A stretch of DNA of 64,000 nucleotides from contig NZ_PTXL01000006.1 of the NCBI RefSeq assembly GCF_004343775.1, positions 558,001 to 622,000 of the forward strand. Reading direction: 5' to 3'. A model generated the notes under the pieces. The model was given only the letters and a program-made list of their open reading frames with translations, did not search any database and was not told the DNA's origin. Below, one piece after another: positions 51,520 through 61,269 of this stretch; position 1 is the first letter of the stretch; each line of letters begins with the position of its first letter. The translations under genes and the position numbers were made by a program. The DNA comes from Burkholderia sp. SRS-46. Its GTDB lineage: Bacteria > Pseudomonadota > Gammaproteobacteria > Burkholderiales > Burkholderiaceae.

Positions 51520-52290
51520 ATGAATCGCCAGCCATTTTCCCCGTCGATGCGCGTCGTTATGTCGCAGGCCCGCGCGCTGGTCGCGCGGCTCGCGACGATC
51601 GCGTTGCCGAACCGCTGCGCTCTGTGCGGCAATTTGTCACATCCGGTGATCTGCGCCGCCTGCGACGCCGCGTACTGGAACGAGGCGCGCCTGCGCTGCA
51701 CCGTCTGCGCGGTGCCGCTCGCCGCCGGGCCGGCCCGCCGCGCGGCCGGCTACCGGTGCGACGCGTGCCGCGCGACGCCGCCGCCGTTCGATGCGACACT
51801 CGCGCTCGCCGACTACCGGCCACCGCTCGACGGCCTCGCGCGGCAGCTGAAATTCCACGCGCGGCTCGCGCTCGGCGCCGAATTCGCGGGCCGCCTCGCG
51901 CGGCTGATCGCCGATGCGCCCGGCGCGGACGGCGACTTCGACGTGATCGCGCCGGTGCCGCTCGCGGGCCGCCGGCTCGTCGCGCGCGGCTACAACCAGG
52001 CGTGGGCGATCGCACGGCCGCTCGCCCGCCGGCTCGGCGTGACCGCCGATGCGGCGCTGCTCGCGCGCATCGCCGACACCGCGCCGCAATCCCGGCTCGA
52101 CCGGCACGCGCGGCGCGACAACGTCGCGTCGGCGTTCGTGGTGGCCGACGACGTCGCGGGCCGCCATGTCGCGCTCGTCGACGACGTGATGACGTCGGGC
52201 GCGACGCTGTCCGCCGCGGCGCTCGCGCTCAAGGCGGCCGGCGCCGCGCGCGTGACGAATCTGGTTGCGCTGCGCACCGCGAGGGATTAA
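51520..52290 (+). CDS. ComF family phosphoribosyltransferase-like protein
   Basis: A 256-aa protein with a four-cysteine zinc-binding segment near the N-terminus (ALCGNLSHPVICAAC and RCTVC...YRCDAC) and a PRTase fold after it with the PRPP-loop LVDDVMTSGATLSAAAL. ComF-type proteins take part in DNA uptake in some species; here no competence genes are nearby, so the role is inferred only as ComF-like. The ATG at 51520 follows GGGAG; two further in-frame ATGs at 51547 and 51559 give slightly shorter products. Confidence 0.85.
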   Translation: MNRQPFSPSMRVVMSQARALVARLATIALPNRCALCGNLSHPVICAACDAAYWNEARLRCTVCAVPLAAGPARRAAGYRCDACRATPPPFDATLALADYRPPLDGLARQLKFHARLALGAEFAGRLARLIADAPGADGDFDVIAPVPLAGRRLVARGYNQAWAIARPLARRLGVTADAALLARIADTAPQSRLDRHARRDNVASAFVVADDVAGRHVALVDDVMTSGATLSAAALALKAAGAARVTNLVALRTARD

Positions 52291-52345
52291 TTAGAGAGAA
52301 GCCGGCCGCTCGCACGCGGCCCCGAAGTTCAATCACCGAAGAATC

Positions 52346-52816
52346 ATGTTCAACGTCGTCCTCGTCGCCCCCGAAATTCCGCCGAACACCGGCAACGTGA
52401 TCCGCCTGTGCGCCAATACCGGCGCGCGGCTGCACCTGATCGAGCCGCTCGGCTTTCCGCTCGACGACGCGAAGATGCGCCGCGCGGGCCTCGACTATCA
52501 CGAATATGCGGAAATGCGCGTGCATCCGGACTGGGACGCGTTCGTCGCGGCCGAAGCGCCCGATCTCGCGCGGATGTTCGCGTTCACGACGCGCGGCTCG
52601 GGCCGCTTCCACGACCACGCGTTCCGGCCGGGCGACTGGTTCGTGTTCGGTTCCGAGACGCGCGGCCTGCCCGCGCCGCTGCTCGAGCGCTTCCCGAACG
52701 AGCAGCGCGTGCGCCTGCCGATGCGGCCGGGCAATCGCAGCCTGAACCTGTCGAACACGGTCGCGGTGGTCGTGTTCGAGGCGTGGCGGCAAACCGGCTT
52801 CGAAGGCGGCGCTTGA
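52346..52816 (+). CDS. trmL: tRNA (cytidine/uridine(34)-2'-O)-methyltransferase
   Basis: A SPOUT-class methyltransferase that modifies the wobble base of tRNA-Leu isoacceptors. The protein is 156 aa, the usual length. The SPOUT trefoil knot is represented by VLVAPEIPPNTGNVIRLCAN, FGSETRGLP and LPMRPGNRSLNLSNTVAV. It is 55 bp after comF and converges with the macrodomain gene. Confidence 0.95.
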   Translation: MFNVVLVAPEIPPNTGNVIRLCANTGARLHLIEPLGFPLDDAKMRRAGLDYHEYAEMRVHPDWDAFVAAEAPDLARMFAFTTRGSGRFHDHAFRPGDWFVFGSETRGLPAPLLERFPNEQRVRLPMRPGNRSLNLSNTVAVVVFEAWRQTGFEGGA

Positions 52817-52862
52817 TGCGTGCCTGACGCCCGTTCGCGCCGGCCACCGGCGCGAGCGCGCG

Positions 52863-53387
52863 CTATCGGCGCGCGAGCCGCGCGCGATACAGATCGTAAA
52901 TGTCGGATGAAAAGCACGCGAATACGACGCGCGCGAGGTTCGGCGCCTGCGGCAGCATCTCGACGACCGTATCGACCGCGATGTCCACCGCCTGCGCGGC
53001 CGGATAGCGGTAGATCCCGCAGCTGATCGCGGGGAACGCGAGCGACGTGCACGCGACCTCCTCGGCCAGCTCGATCGCGCGCCGGTAGCACGACGCGAGC
53101 ATCTCGGCTTCGTTCTGCGTGCCGCCGTGCCACACCGGGCCGACCGCGTGAATCACGTATTTCGCCGGCAGCCCGTGGCCGCGCGTGAGTTTCGCGTCGC
53201 CGGTCTGGCAGCCGCCGAGCGTGCGGCATTCGGCGACGAGGCCCGGGCCGGCCGCGCGATGAATCGCGCCGTCGACGCCGCCCCCGCCGAGCAGCGAGCC
53301 GTTCGCGGCGTTGACGATCGCGTCGACCGCGAGCGTCGTGATGTCGACGACCTGCGCGTCGAGCGTGGTGGAACCGATCTGCAGCAT
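52863..53387 (-). CDS. Macrodomain protein, O-acetyl-ADP-ribose deacetylase-like
   Basis: A 174-aa single macrodomain of the YmdB/MacroD class: [37 protein letters not shown] and [12 protein letters not shown] carry the ADP-ribose-binding Asn/Gly/Asp residues. It probably removes ADP-ribose or O-acetyl-ADP-ribose. GGAGG precedes the ATG at 53387; the open frame extends much further upstream into the gpsA region but without homology. It ends before trmL in convergent orientation. Confidence 0.9.
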   Translation of the reverse strand: MLQIGSTTLDAQVVDITTLAVDAIVNAANGSLLGGGGVDGAIHRAAGPGLVAECRTLGGCQTGDAKLTRGHGLPAKYVIHAVGPVWHGGTQNEAEMLASCYRRAIELAEEVACTSLAFPAISCGIYRYPAAQAVDIAVDTVVEMLPQAPNLARVVFACFSSDIYDLYRARLARR

Positions 53388-53455
53388 GACGACCTCCACG
53401 AATGCCGGAGATGGTTCAAGCGTAATCCGCTTTGCGCGGCAACGCGACCGCCGCG

Positions 53456-54454
53456 CTACTCCGCGCGCGCGTCCCGCCGCAGCAGGCCGCTGACCGCGTC
53501 GCGCGGCGCGACGCCGTCGAACAGCACGCCGCACACGGCTTCGGTGATCGGCATCTCGAGCGACTGCGCGCGCGCGATCGCGAGCACCGCCTGCGCGCAG
53601 CGCACGCCTTCGGCGACATGCCCGAGCGCGCCGAGGATATCGTTCAGCGAACGCCCGGCAGCCAGTTGCAAGCCGACCGTGCGGTTGCGCGACAGGTCGC
53701 CCGTCGCGGTGAGGATCAGGTCGCCGAGGCCCGTGAGGCCGGTAAAGGTCTCCGCGCGGCCGCCGAGCGCGACGCCGAGCCGCGACATTTCCGCGAGGCC
53801 GCGCGTGATCAGCGCGGCGCGCGCGTTCAGGCCGAGGCCGAGGCCGTCGGCGATGCCGGTCGCGATCGCCAGCACGTTCTTCACCGCGCCGCCGACTTCG
53901 ACACCGACCACGTCGTCGCCTGTATAGATGCGCATCGCGCCGTGATGGAACGCGGCGAGCGTGCGTTCGCGGCAGGCGGCCGACGCGCTCGCGACCGTCA
54001 GCGCGACCGGCAGCCCCTGGCCGACCTCGCGCGCGAAGCTTGGGCCCGACAGCACGCCGTTGCTGCGCTGCTCCGGCAGCTCGGCGGCGATCACCTGGTG
54101 CGGCAGCAGATGCGTGTCCGCCTCGAAACCCTTGCAGACCCAGACGACGTGCGCGGGCACGCAGCCGGCGTCGCGCATCGCGCGGCACAGCGCGCGCAGC
54201 CCGGCCACCGGCGCGCCGATCACGCACAGCGCGTCGTCCGCGGCGCCGTGCGCGAGCGCCGCGGCGAAATCCGCGTCGTAGCGCAGCGCCTCGGGCAGCG
54301 CGATGCCGTCGAGATAGCGGGAATTTTCGTGCCGGGCCTGCAGCCCGGCGATGAGCGCGGCGTCGCGCGCCCACAAAAGCGTGTCATGCCGCGCGGCCAG
54401 ATGGCCCGCGAGCGCGGTGCCCCAGGCACCGGCGCCGAGAACGGCTACTTTCAT
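53456..54454 (-). CDS. gpsA: Glycerol-3-phosphate dehydrogenase [NAD(P)+]
   Basis: This cytosolic enzyme reduces dihydroxyacetone phosphate to sn-glycerol 3-phosphate for phospholipid synthesis. The protein is 332 aa. The NAD(P) fingerprint [18 protein letters not shown] begins at residue 3, the catalytic Lys is in [15 protein letters not shown], and [20 protein letters not shown] is a GpsA signature. The ATG at 54454 is chosen although the frame is open further. It is the last gene of rhodanese-grxC-secB-gpsA, an order conserved in betaproteobacteria. Confidence 0.96.
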   Translation of the reverse strand: MKVAVLGAGAWGTALAGHLAARHDTLLWARDAALIAGLQARHENSRYLDGIALPEALRYDADFAAALAHGAADDALCVIGAPVAGLRALCRAMRDAGCVPAHVVWVCKGFEADTHLLPHQVIAAELPEQRSNGVLSGPSFAREVGQGLPVALTVASASAACRERTLAAFHHGAMRIYTGDDVVGVEVGGAVKNVLAIATGIADGLGLGLNARAALITRGLAEMSRLGVALGGRAETFTGLTGLGDLILTATGDLSRNRTVGLQLAAGRSLNDILGALGHVAEGVRCAQAVLAIARAQSLEMPITEAVCGVLFDGVAPRDAVSGLLRRDARAE

Positions 54455-54480
54455 ACCCAGCACCGGTCCTTGGCCGCCCC

Positions 54481-54963
54481 TCAGTTCAGCGTCGAGCCGT
54501 TCGGCGCGCCGGCCGCACCGGCCTGCTGCTGCTGGAGCTGCGCGAGACGCTGCTCGTACAGCGCCTGGAAGTTGATCTCGGCGAGGTGGATCGGCGGGAA
54601 GCCCGCGCGCGTGATCGCGTCGGCGATGTTCGAGCGCAGGTACGGGAACAGGATCGTCGGGCACGCGATGCCGACGAGCGGGTCGAGCTGTTCGTCGGGA
54701 ATGTTGCGAATGTCGAAAATGCCGGCCTGCTTCGCCTCGATCAGGAACGCGACCTTGTCCTTCACCTTCGCGGTCACGGTGCCCGACACGACGACTTCGA
54801 AGACGCTTTCCGCGAGGCGCTCGGCCTTGACGTCGACTTCGACTTCAACCGACGGCATGTCCTGCTCGAGGAAGATCGCCGGCGAATTCGGCTGCTCGAG
54901 CGACATATCCTTCAGGTAGACGCGCTGGATGTTGAAGAACGGTTGGTTTTCGACGTCGGACAT
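54481..54963 (-). CDS. secB: Protein-export chaperone SecB
   Basis: A cytosolic tetrameric chaperone that keeps preproteins unfolded for SecA. The protein is 160 aa. The first part [20 protein letters not shown] and the later [25 protein letters not shown] are SecB signatures. The C-terminal tail is rich in Gln/Ala. It lies between grxC and gpsA. Confidence 0.97.
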   Translation of the reverse strand: MSDVENQPFFNIQRVYLKDMSLEQPNSPAIFLEQDMPSVEVEVDVKAERLAESVFEVVVSGTVTAKVKDKVAFLIEAKQAGIFDIRNIPDEQLDPLVGIACPTILFPYLRSNIADAITRAGFPPIHLAEINFQALYEQRLAQLQQQQAGAAGAPNGSTLN

Positions 54964-55063
54964 GTTGTTTTCCTAAAAGTGATGACGAGGCGGCCGGCCT
55001 GCGCCGACCGCCCCGGTTGATCCTGCGCGCCTGGCTGCGCGGCCGGCGGCCATTCTGCCCGAT

Positions 55064-55324
55064 TTACGCGGCTTGCAGAAGCGGCACGAGGCCGCCCGCG
55101 CGATCGAGCGTCGACAGGTCGTCGTAGCCGCCGACGTGCGTGTCGCCGATGTAGATCTGCGGCACCGTGCGGCGGCCCGTGCGCGACATCATTTCGTCGC
55201 GGCGCGCGGGATCCTTGTCGATCAGCACCTTCTCGATCTGCTCGACGCCGCGCAGCTTCAGCAGCCGCTCGGCCTGGATGCAATACGGGCACACCTGGGT
55301 GCTGTACATGACCACTTTGTTCAC
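55064..55324 (-). CDS. grxC: Glutaredoxin 3
   Basis: A small thiol-disulfide oxidoreductase reduced by glutathione. The protein is 86 aa. The active site is CPYC (MYSTQVCPYCIQAERLL), with TVPQIYIGDTHVGGYDD forming the cis-Pro and glutathione-binding loop. It starts at GTG 55324 after AAGGAG, overlapping the rhodanese stop by 4 bp (GTGA). It precedes secB in one unit. Confidence 0.95.
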   Translation of the reverse strand: MNKVVMYSTQVCPYCIQAERLLKLRGVEQIEKVLIDKDPARRDEMMSRTGRRTVPQIYIGDTHVGGYDDLSTLDRAGGLVPLLQAA

Positions 55325-55743
55325 TTCGCCACTCCTTGTTTGACGACCGGCATCCCGGCCTGCTGCCAGGCGGCGACGCCGCCCTCGAGCACGTGCACCT
55401 CGGCATAGCCCGCCGCCTCGACCGCGCGCGCCGCCTTCTGCGACTGCTGGCCGTTCTGGCACACGAGCAGCACCGGGGTGCTCTTGTTCTTCGCGACCTG
55501 CGCGATCTTCGCGCCGATCTCGCCGGCCTCGACCTGGCGCGCCGAAGGCAGGTGGCCGGAGGCGAACTCGGTGGCCGGCCGCAGGTCGATCACGACCGCG
55601 TTGCGGCGATTGATGAGCTGGGTCGCCTCCGCGGCCGACAGGCCGCCGCGGCCGCGGCGCAGCGCCGGAAACGCAAGCAGGCCGCCGGACACCAGCAGGA
55701 TCGCGATAAGGGCCAGGTTCGTGTAATCGGTAAAGAAACTCAC
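55321..55743 (-). CDS. Rhodanese-like domain protein, membrane-anchored
   Basis: A 140-aa protein with an N-terminal transmembrane helix (NLALIAILLVSGGLLAFPAL) and one rhodanese domain. The active-site loop is VCQNGQQSQKAA with the sulfur-carrying Cys. It resembles YibN-type proteins beside grxC-secB. Translation starts at GTG 55743. Confidence 0.9.
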   Translation of the reverse strand: MSFFTDYTNLALIAILLVSGGLLAFPALRRGRGGLSAAEATQLINRRNAVVIDLRPATEFASGHLPSARQVEAGEIGAKIAQVAKNKSTPVLLVCQNGQQSQKAARAVEAAGYAEVHVLEGGVAAWQQAGMPVVKQGVAK

Positions 55744-55879
55744 GGAATTCCGCCGGAAAGAGAGAAATCGGAAAAGGACAATCCGGCCATTATAAAATAA
55801 CCGACTTGCGCGATGGCGAGCCCGTCCTCGGGCGCCGCGCGGCGCGCACCGCTTCCTTCACTACCGACCGCAAGCATCT

Positions 55880-56626
55880 ATGTACAAGCTCGTTCTCATC
55901 CGCCACGGCGAATCGACGTGGAACAAGGAAAACCGCTTCACCGGCTGGGTCGACGTCGACCTGACCGAAAAGGGCTGCAACGAGGCCTACCAGGCCGGCG
56001 AACTGCTCAAGGAAGCCGGCTACACGTTCGACATCGCCTACACGTCCGTGCTCAAGCGCGCCATCCGCACGCTGTGGCACGTGCAGGACCGCATGGACCT
56101 GATGTACCTGCCCGTCGTGCATACGTGGCGCCTCAACGAACGCCACTACGGCGCGCTGTCCGGCCTGAACAAGGCGGAAACCGCCGCGAAGTTCGGCGAC
56201 GACCAGGTGCTCGTCTGGCGCCGCAGCTACGACACGCCGCCGCCCGCGCTCGAGGCGACCGACGAGCGCGCGCCTTACAGCGACCCGCGCTACGCGAAGG
56301 TGCCGCGCGAGCAGCTGCCGCTCACCGAGTGCCTGAAGGACACGGTCGCGCGCGTGCTGCCGCTGTGGAACGAATCGATCGCGCCGGCGATCAAGGCCGG
56401 CAAACAGGTGCTGATCGCCGCGCACGGCAACTCGCTGCGCGCGCTGATCAAGTATCTCGACGGCATCTCGGACAGCGACATCGTCGGCCTGAACATCCCG
56501 AACGGCGTGCCGCTCGTCTACGAACTCGACGAGAACCTGAAACCGATCAAGAACTATTACCTCGGCGACCAGGACGCGATCGCGCAGGCGCAGGCCGCCG
56601 TCGCGAAACAGGGCAAGGCGGGCTGA
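55880..56626 (+). CDS. gpmA: 2,3-bisphosphoglycerate-dependent phosphoglycerate mutase
   Basis: This enzyme interconverts 3- and 2-phosphoglycerate in glycolysis and gluconeogenesis. The protein is 248 aa, the standard length. The active-site His11 is in [10 protein letters not shown], and the second His in [14 protein letters not shown]; the signature [14 protein letters not shown] is present. It is followed by ctpA after 196 bp. A TATACT at 56763 may belong to the ctpA promoter. Confidence 0.97.
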   Translation: MYKLVLIRHGESTWNKENRFTGWVDVDLTEKGCNEAYQAGELLKEAGYTFDIAYTSVLKRAIRTLWHVQDRMDLMYLPVVHTWRLNERHYGALSGLNKAETAAKFGDDQVLVWRRSYDTPPPALEATDERAPYSDPRYAKVPREQLPLTECLKDTVARVLPLWNESIAPAIKAGKQVLIAAHGNSLRALIKYLDGISDSDIVGLNIPNGVPLVYELDENLKPIKNYYLGDQDAIAQAQAAVAKQGKAG

Positions 56627-56822
56627 TCCCGCCCGGCCGCGCCGGCTTCGCGCCGCGCGCGGCCGGCCCGCGCGAACCTCCTTGCCCGCGGGCGGTCGAA
56701 ACGGTTTCGTGCCGGGTTTGATCCCGTTTCGGCCCGTTCCACTGGCAAGTCGGACGAACAGTTATACTTGTTCGCTCCATCCCCGCTACCGCCACGCGCT
56801 TCCCGACCGCACCAGACTCACT

Positions 56823-58358
56823 ATGCGAATGAAATTGAAGAACATCGGCCTGATTGCCGCGGGCCTCGCCACGGGCGTATTCGCCACGCTGCAAGTCTCG
56901 GCGTCGGCCGAGCAGAACGTCACGGCGCCGCTTCCCCTCGACCAGCTCCGCCTGTTCGCGGAAGTGTTCGGCCAGATCAAGCGCGAGTACGTCGAGCCGG
57001 TCGACGACAAGAAGCTGTTGACGGCGGCGATCAAGGGCATGGTGTCGAGCCTCGACCCGCACTCGTCGTTCCTCGACAAGACCGATTACGAAGAGCTGCA
57101 GGAGCAGACGAAGGGCCGCTTCGCCGGTCTCGGCATCGAGATCTCGCAGGAAGACGGCCTCGTCAAGGTGATCTCGCCGATCGAGGATACCCCCGCGTTC
57201 CGCGCCGGCATCCGCCCGGGCGACCTGATCACCCGCATCAACGACAAGCCGGTGCGCGGCATGACGCTCGACAAGGCCGTCAAGCAGATGCGCGGCGAGC
57301 CGGGCACCAAGGTCACGCTGACGATCTTCCGCAAGAGCGACGACCGCACGTTCCCGATCACGGTCACGCGCGCGGTGATCCGCGTGCAGAGCGTGAAGAT
57401 GAAGCTGCTCGACCCGGGCTACGCGTACATCCGGATCACGAGCTTCCAGGAGCGCACGACGCCCGATCTCGCCGCGAAGCTGCAGGACATCTCGCGCCAG
57501 CAGCCGAACCTGAAGGGCCTGATCGTCGACCTGCGCAACAACGGCGGCGGCCTGCTGCAGAGCGCGGTCGGCGTCGCGGGCGCGTTCCTGCCGCCGGATT
57601 CCGTCGTCGTGTCGACCAACGGCCAGATCCCGGATTCGAAGCAGGTCTACCGCGACACCTACGACAACTACCGCCTGCCGTCGTTTGACGGCGATCCGCT
57701 GAAGAGCCTGCCGCCGGTCTTCAAGACCGTGCCGATCATCGTGCTGACCAACGCGTATTCGGCGTCCGCGTCGGAAATCGTCGCCGGCGCGCTGCAGGAT
57801 GCGAAGCGCGCGACGATCATGGGCAAGACGACGTTCGGCAAGGGCTCGGTGCAGACGGTCCGCCCGATGACGGCCGACACCGCGCTGCGCCTGACCACCG
57901 CGTACTACTACACGCCGAGCGGCCGTTCGATCCAGAACAAGGGCATCACGCCGGACGTGCCGGTCGATCAGTACGCGGACGGCGATCCGGACGACGTGCT
58001 CGTGACGCGCGAAGTCGACTACACGAACCACCTCGCGAACACGCAGGATCCGAACGAGAAGAAGGAACAGGAAGATCGCGAGCAGCGCCGGATGGACCAG
58101 CTGCGCGTGCTCGAGGAGCAGAACGACAAGAAGACGCCGGAACAGCGCCAGAAGGACCGCGAGCGCAAGCCGATCGAGTTCGGCAGCACCGAGGACTTCA
58201 TGATGCGGCAGGCGCTCGCGAAGCTCGAAGGCAAGCCGGTTCAGGAGTCGAAGTCGCTGCTCGCCGAAAGCACGAAGAGCCCGGCCGGCAAGTCGGCCGC
58301 GAAGGCCGCGCCGGCTTCGAAGGCCGCCGCACCGAAACCCGCGTCGGCCGCGCAGTAA
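56823..58358 (+). CDS. ctpA: Carboxy-terminal processing protease, S41 family
   Basis: A secreted or periplasm-facing PDZ protease. The protein is 511 aa. A signal/anchor helix (IGLIAAGLATGVFATLQVSA) is followed by PDZ (GLGIEISQEDGLVKVISPIE, RPGDLITRIN) and the S41 core with catalytic Ser and Lys (NAYSASASEIVAGAL and GKTTFGKGSVQ). A long charged coiled segment (ANTQDPNEKKEQEDREQRR) and an Ala/Lys/Pro tail end it. The ATG at 56823 was used. A strong terminator follows. Confidence 0.94.
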   Translation: MRMKLKNIGLIAAGLATGVFATLQVSASAEQNVTAPLPLDQLRLFAEVFGQIKREYVEPVDDKKLLTAAIKGMVSSLDPHSSFLDKTDYEELQEQTKGRFAGLGIEISQEDGLVKVISPIEDTPAFRAGIRPGDLITRINDKPVRGMTLDKAVKQMRGEPGTKVTLTIFRKSDDRTFPITVTRAVIRVQSVKMKLLDPGYAYIRITSFQERTTPDLAAKLQDISRQQPNLKGLIVDLRNNGGGLLQSAVGVAGAFLPPDSVVVSTNGQIPDSKQVYRDTYDNYRLPSFDGDPLKSLPPVFKTVPIIVLTNAYSASASEIVAGALQDAKRATIMGKTTFGKGSVQTVRPMTADTALRLTTAYYYTPSGRSIQNKGITPDVPVDQYADGDPDDVLVTREVDYTNHLANTQDPNEKKEQEDREQRRMDQLRVLEEQNDKKTPEQRQKDRERKPIEFGSTEDFMMRQALAKLEGKPVQESKSLLAESTKSPAGKSAAKAAPASKAAAPKPASAAQ

Positions 58359-58376
58359 GCGCCGGCCGGCATCCGA

Positions 58377-58412
58377 CGGGCCATCGCGGGAAGACCGCGA
58401 TGGCCCGTTTTT
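58377..58412 (+). terminator. Intrinsic terminator after ctpA
   Basis: A 13-bp stem from CGGGCCATCGCGG and CCGCGATGGCCCG with loop GAAGA is followed by TTTTT. Confidence 0.9.
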
Positions 58413-58491
58413 CTTGCGCGCCTAAAATAGGCGGATACGCGCGTACGCCGCCCCGTCTCGCCTTCGCACCGCATCACGCCCGCTCCAGCTC

Positions 58492-59247
58492 ATGAACGAC
58501 GATCAACTTCTCCGCTACTCCCGCCATATCCTCGTCGACGAAATCGGCATCGAGGCGCAGCAGCGCTTCCTCGACGCGCATGCGATCGTGGTCGGCGCGG
58601 GCGGCCTCGGCTCGCCCGCGGCGATGTATCTCGCGGCGTCGGGCGTCGGCACGATCACGCTCGTCGACGCGGACACGGTCGATCTCACGAACCTGCAGCG
58701 GCAGATCCTGCACGCGACCGCCTCGGTCGGGCGCCAGAAGGTGGCGTCGGGGCGCGACACGCTCGCGCAGCTCAACCCCGAGGTGACCGTGCACGCGGTG
58801 GCCGAGCGCGTCGACGCAGCGTGGCTCGACGCGCACGTGCCGCAGGCGAGCGTCGTGCTCGACTGCACCGACAATTTCGCGACCCGCCACGCGATCAACC
58901 GCGCGTGCGTCGCGCACCGCGTGCCGCTCGTGTCGGGTGCGGCGCTGCGCTTCGACGGCCAGATCAGCACCTTCGACTTCCGCGATCCCGCCGCGCCCTG
59001 CTATGCGTGCGTGTTTCCGGAAGACCAGCCGTTCGAGGAAGTCGCGTGCGCGACGATGGGCGTGTTCGCGCCGATCGTCGGGATCATCGGCGCGATGCAG
59101 GCGGCCGAGGCACTGCGCGTGATCGGCGGCATCGGCACGACGCTGAACGGCCGGCTGATGATGCTCGATGCGCTGCGGATGGAATGGACGACGATGAAGA
59201 TCGCGCGCCAGGCGGATTGCCCGGTGTGCGGCGGCCGCCCGCACTGA
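58492..59247 (+). CDS. HesA/MoeB/ThiF family adenylyltransferase
   Basis: A 251-aa enzyme that adenylates the C-terminal Gly-Gly of a sulfur-carrier protein. The ATP-binding motif is GAGGLGSPAAMYLAASG near residue 34, the adenylate helix is VDLTNLQRQILH, and zinc-binding Cys pairs are in YACVFPE and CPVCGGRP. ThiF and MoeB cannot be told apart here; no thi or moa gene is nearby. It follows the ctpA terminator, with promoter not evident. Confidence 0.9.
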   Translation: MNDDQLLRYSRHILVDEIGIEAQQRFLDAHAIVVGAGGLGSPAAMYLAASGVGTITLVDADTVDLTNLQRQILHATASVGRQKVASGRDTLAQLNPEVTVHAVAERVDAAWLDAHVPQASVVLDCTDNFATRHAINRACVAHRVPLVSGAALRFDGQISTFDFRDPAAPCYACVFPEDQPFEEVACATMGVFAPIVGIIGAMQAAEALRVIGGIGTTLNGRLMMLDALRMEWTTMKIARQADCPVCGGRPH

Positions 59248-59294
59248 CGCGCGCGACGCACACGCCCTGGCGGGCGTGTGCCTGAACAATCCCG

Positions 59295-61067
59295 CTACGC
59301 GGCGGCGTCCGCGCGCGGCTCGGCGACCGACAGGCGCTCGAGCGCCGCCTGCACTTCCTCGGGCTCGAATGCCGCGAGCACGTCGGCGGTGGGCTTCTCG
59401 AGCGCCTTCAGGTGTGCGCGCAGGATCTCCTGCTTCACGACGAGCAGCTGGCTCGGATGCATCGAGAACTCGGTGAGCCCCATGCCGAGCAGCAGGCGCG
59501 TGAGCGCCGGATCGCCCGCCATTTCCCCGCACACCGACACCGGCACGCCCGCGCGCTTCGCCTCGCGCAGCGTGTACGAGATCAGGTGCAGCACTGCCGG
59601 ATGCAGCGGATCGTACAGATGCGCGACCGCGTTGTCCGCGCGGTCGATCGCGAGCGTGTACTGGATCAGGTCGTTGGTGCCGATCGACAGGAAATCGACG
59701 CGCTTCAGGAACAGCGGCAGCGCGATCGCCGCGGCCGGAATCTCGATCATCGCGCCGACCCGCACGTTCGGATCGTACGCAAGCCCCGCGTCGTCGAGCT
59801 GGCGCTTCGCCTCGCGGATCAGGTCGAGGGTCTGGTCGATCTCCTGCGCATGCGCGAGCATCGGGATCAGGATCTTCACCTGCCCGAACGCGGACGCGCG
59901 CAGGATCGCGCGCAGCTGGGTGAGGAACATCTGCGGCTCGGACAGGCTCCAGCGGATCGCGCGCAGGCCGAGCGCCGGGTTCGGCGCGGTTTCGTAGCCT
60001 TCGTCGAGCGCCTCGAGCGGCTTGTCCGCGCCGACGTCGATCGTGCGGATCGTCACCGGCATGCCCTTCATCCATTCGACCGCGCGCTTGTACGCGGCGA
60101 ACTGCGCCTCCTCCTCCGGCATCTCCTTCTGGTGCATGAACAGGAATTCGGAGCGGAACAGCCCGACGCCGACCGCGCCCGCCTCGACCGCCGCCTTCGC
60201 GTCGTCGGGCAGCTCGATGTTCGCGCACAGGTCGATCTTGGTGCCGCACAACGTTTGCGTCGGCGAGAACTTCAGACGCTGCAGCTTGCGTTGCTCCAGC
60301 GCCTTCTCGGACTGCCGGTACGAGTATTCCTCGAGGACGATCGGCGCCGGATCGACGATCACGATGCCCTGGTCGCCGTCGACGATGATCAGGTCGTCCT
60401 GGCGGATCAGCGCGCTCGCGTGCTGCACGCCGACCGCCGCCGGAATGCCGAGGCTGCGCGCGACGATCGCCGTATGCGACGTGCGCCCGCCGAGGTCGGT
60501 GACGAATGCCTGGAACGACTGGCTCTTGAACTGCATCATGTCGGCCGGCGCGATGTCGTGCGCGACGACGATCATCTCCTCGGTGCCGCTCGCGGCCGCG
60601 CCGTCGAGCGCCTGCGAAGCCGACGGCGCACCGGCGAGCGCCTTCAGCACGCGCTCGACCACCTGTTCGATGTCGGCCTTGCGCTCGCGCAGGTATTCGT
60701 CCTCGATGTCGTCGAAATGGCGCGTGAGCAAATCGAGCTGCTCGGTGAGCGCCCACTCGACGTTGTAGCGGCGCGTGCGGATCAGGTCGATGGTTTCCTG
60801 CACGAGCATCGCGTCGCTCAGGATCATCGCGTGCACGTCGATGAACGCGCCCACTTCGCTCGGGGTGTCGTCGGTCAGGTCCGCGCGCAGCGCCTCCAGT
60901 TCGCGATGCACCGCCTCGAGCGCCGTGCGGAAGCGCTCGACCTCGGCGTCGATCTGATGCGCGTCGATCAGGTAATGCGCGACGTCGAGCGCCGCGCGCG
61001 CGATCAGATACGCACGTCCGATTGCGATACCACGTGAGACGGGAATGCCATGCAGCGTGAAGGACAC
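59295..61067 (-). CDS. ptsI: Phosphoenolpyruvate-protein phosphotransferase, enzyme I
   Basis: EI accepts phosphate from PEP on His and passes it to HPr. The protein is 590 aa. The phospho-His is in GGRTSHTAIVARSLGIPA, and the PEP-binding barrel has LSIGTNDLIQYTLAIDRAD. The start is GTG 61067, preceded by AGGAGG, giving VSFTLHGIPVSRG. Between it and ptsH lie a strong terminator and a TATAAT element, so ptsI may have its own promoter. The EIIA neighbour points to a regulatory or PHB-linked PTS rather than sugar import. Confidence 0.95.
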   Translation of the reverse strand: MSFTLHGIPVSRGIAIGRAYLIARAALDVAHYLIDAHQIDAEVERFRTALEAVHRELEALRADLTDDTPSEVGAFIDVHAMILSDAMLVQETIDLIRTRRYNVEWALTEQLDLLTRHFDDIEDEYLRERKADIEQVVERVLKALAGAPSASQALDGAAASGTEEMIVVAHDIAPADMMQFKSQSFQAFVTDLGGRTSHTAIVARSLGIPAAVGVQHASALIRQDDLIIVDGDQGIVIVDPAPIVLEEYSYRQSEKALEQRKLQRLKFSPTQTLCGTKIDLCANIELPDDAKAAVEAGAVGVGLFRSEFLFMHQKEMPEEEAQFAAYKRAVEWMKGMPVTIRTIDVGADKPLEALDEGYETAPNPALGLRAIRWSLSEPQMFLTQLRAILRASAFGQVKILIPMLAHAQEIDQTLDLIREAKRQLDDAGLAYDPNVRVGAMIEIPAAAIALPLFLKRVDFLSIGTNDLIQYTLAIDRADNAVAHLYDPLHPAVLHLISYTLREAKRAGVPVSVCGEMAGDPALTRLLLGMGLTEFSMHPSQLLVVKQEILRAHLKALEKPTADVLAAFEPEEVQAALERLSVAEPRADAAA

Positions 61068-61134
61068 GCGCACCTCCTGTGTACATGAAAAGCCGCGGCA
61101 CACCGCTGCGATGCGCTTATGACCCCGGATACCG

Positions 61135-61164
61135 ATTATAAATTCCGCACCCCGCGCCTGACTG
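61135..61164 (-). promoter_or_regulatory. Candidate promoter of ptsI
   Basis: Read on the minus strand, a perfect TATAAT (plus 61135-61140) lies about 17-18 bp downstream of CAGTCA or AGTCAG, a poor -35. A start near 61128 would give a leader of about 60 nt before GTG 61067. Confidence 0.5.
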
Positions 61165-61207
61165 CATGCAGTGCAGCATTGCGCGGATCGCATCAATCCT
61201 GCCGACG

Positions 61208-61237
61208 AAAAAAATGCCGCGGGATCCGCGGCATTTT
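61208..61237 (-). terminator. Intrinsic terminator between ptsH and ptsI
   Basis: Read on the minus strand, a 12-bp perfect stem (AAAATGCCGCGG / CCGCGGCATTTT) with a 3-nt loop is followed by seven T residues. It directly follows ptsH. Confidence 0.9.
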
Positions 61238-61269
61238 CGCTGGAAACGGCAACGATCCCGTGTCGCGGG

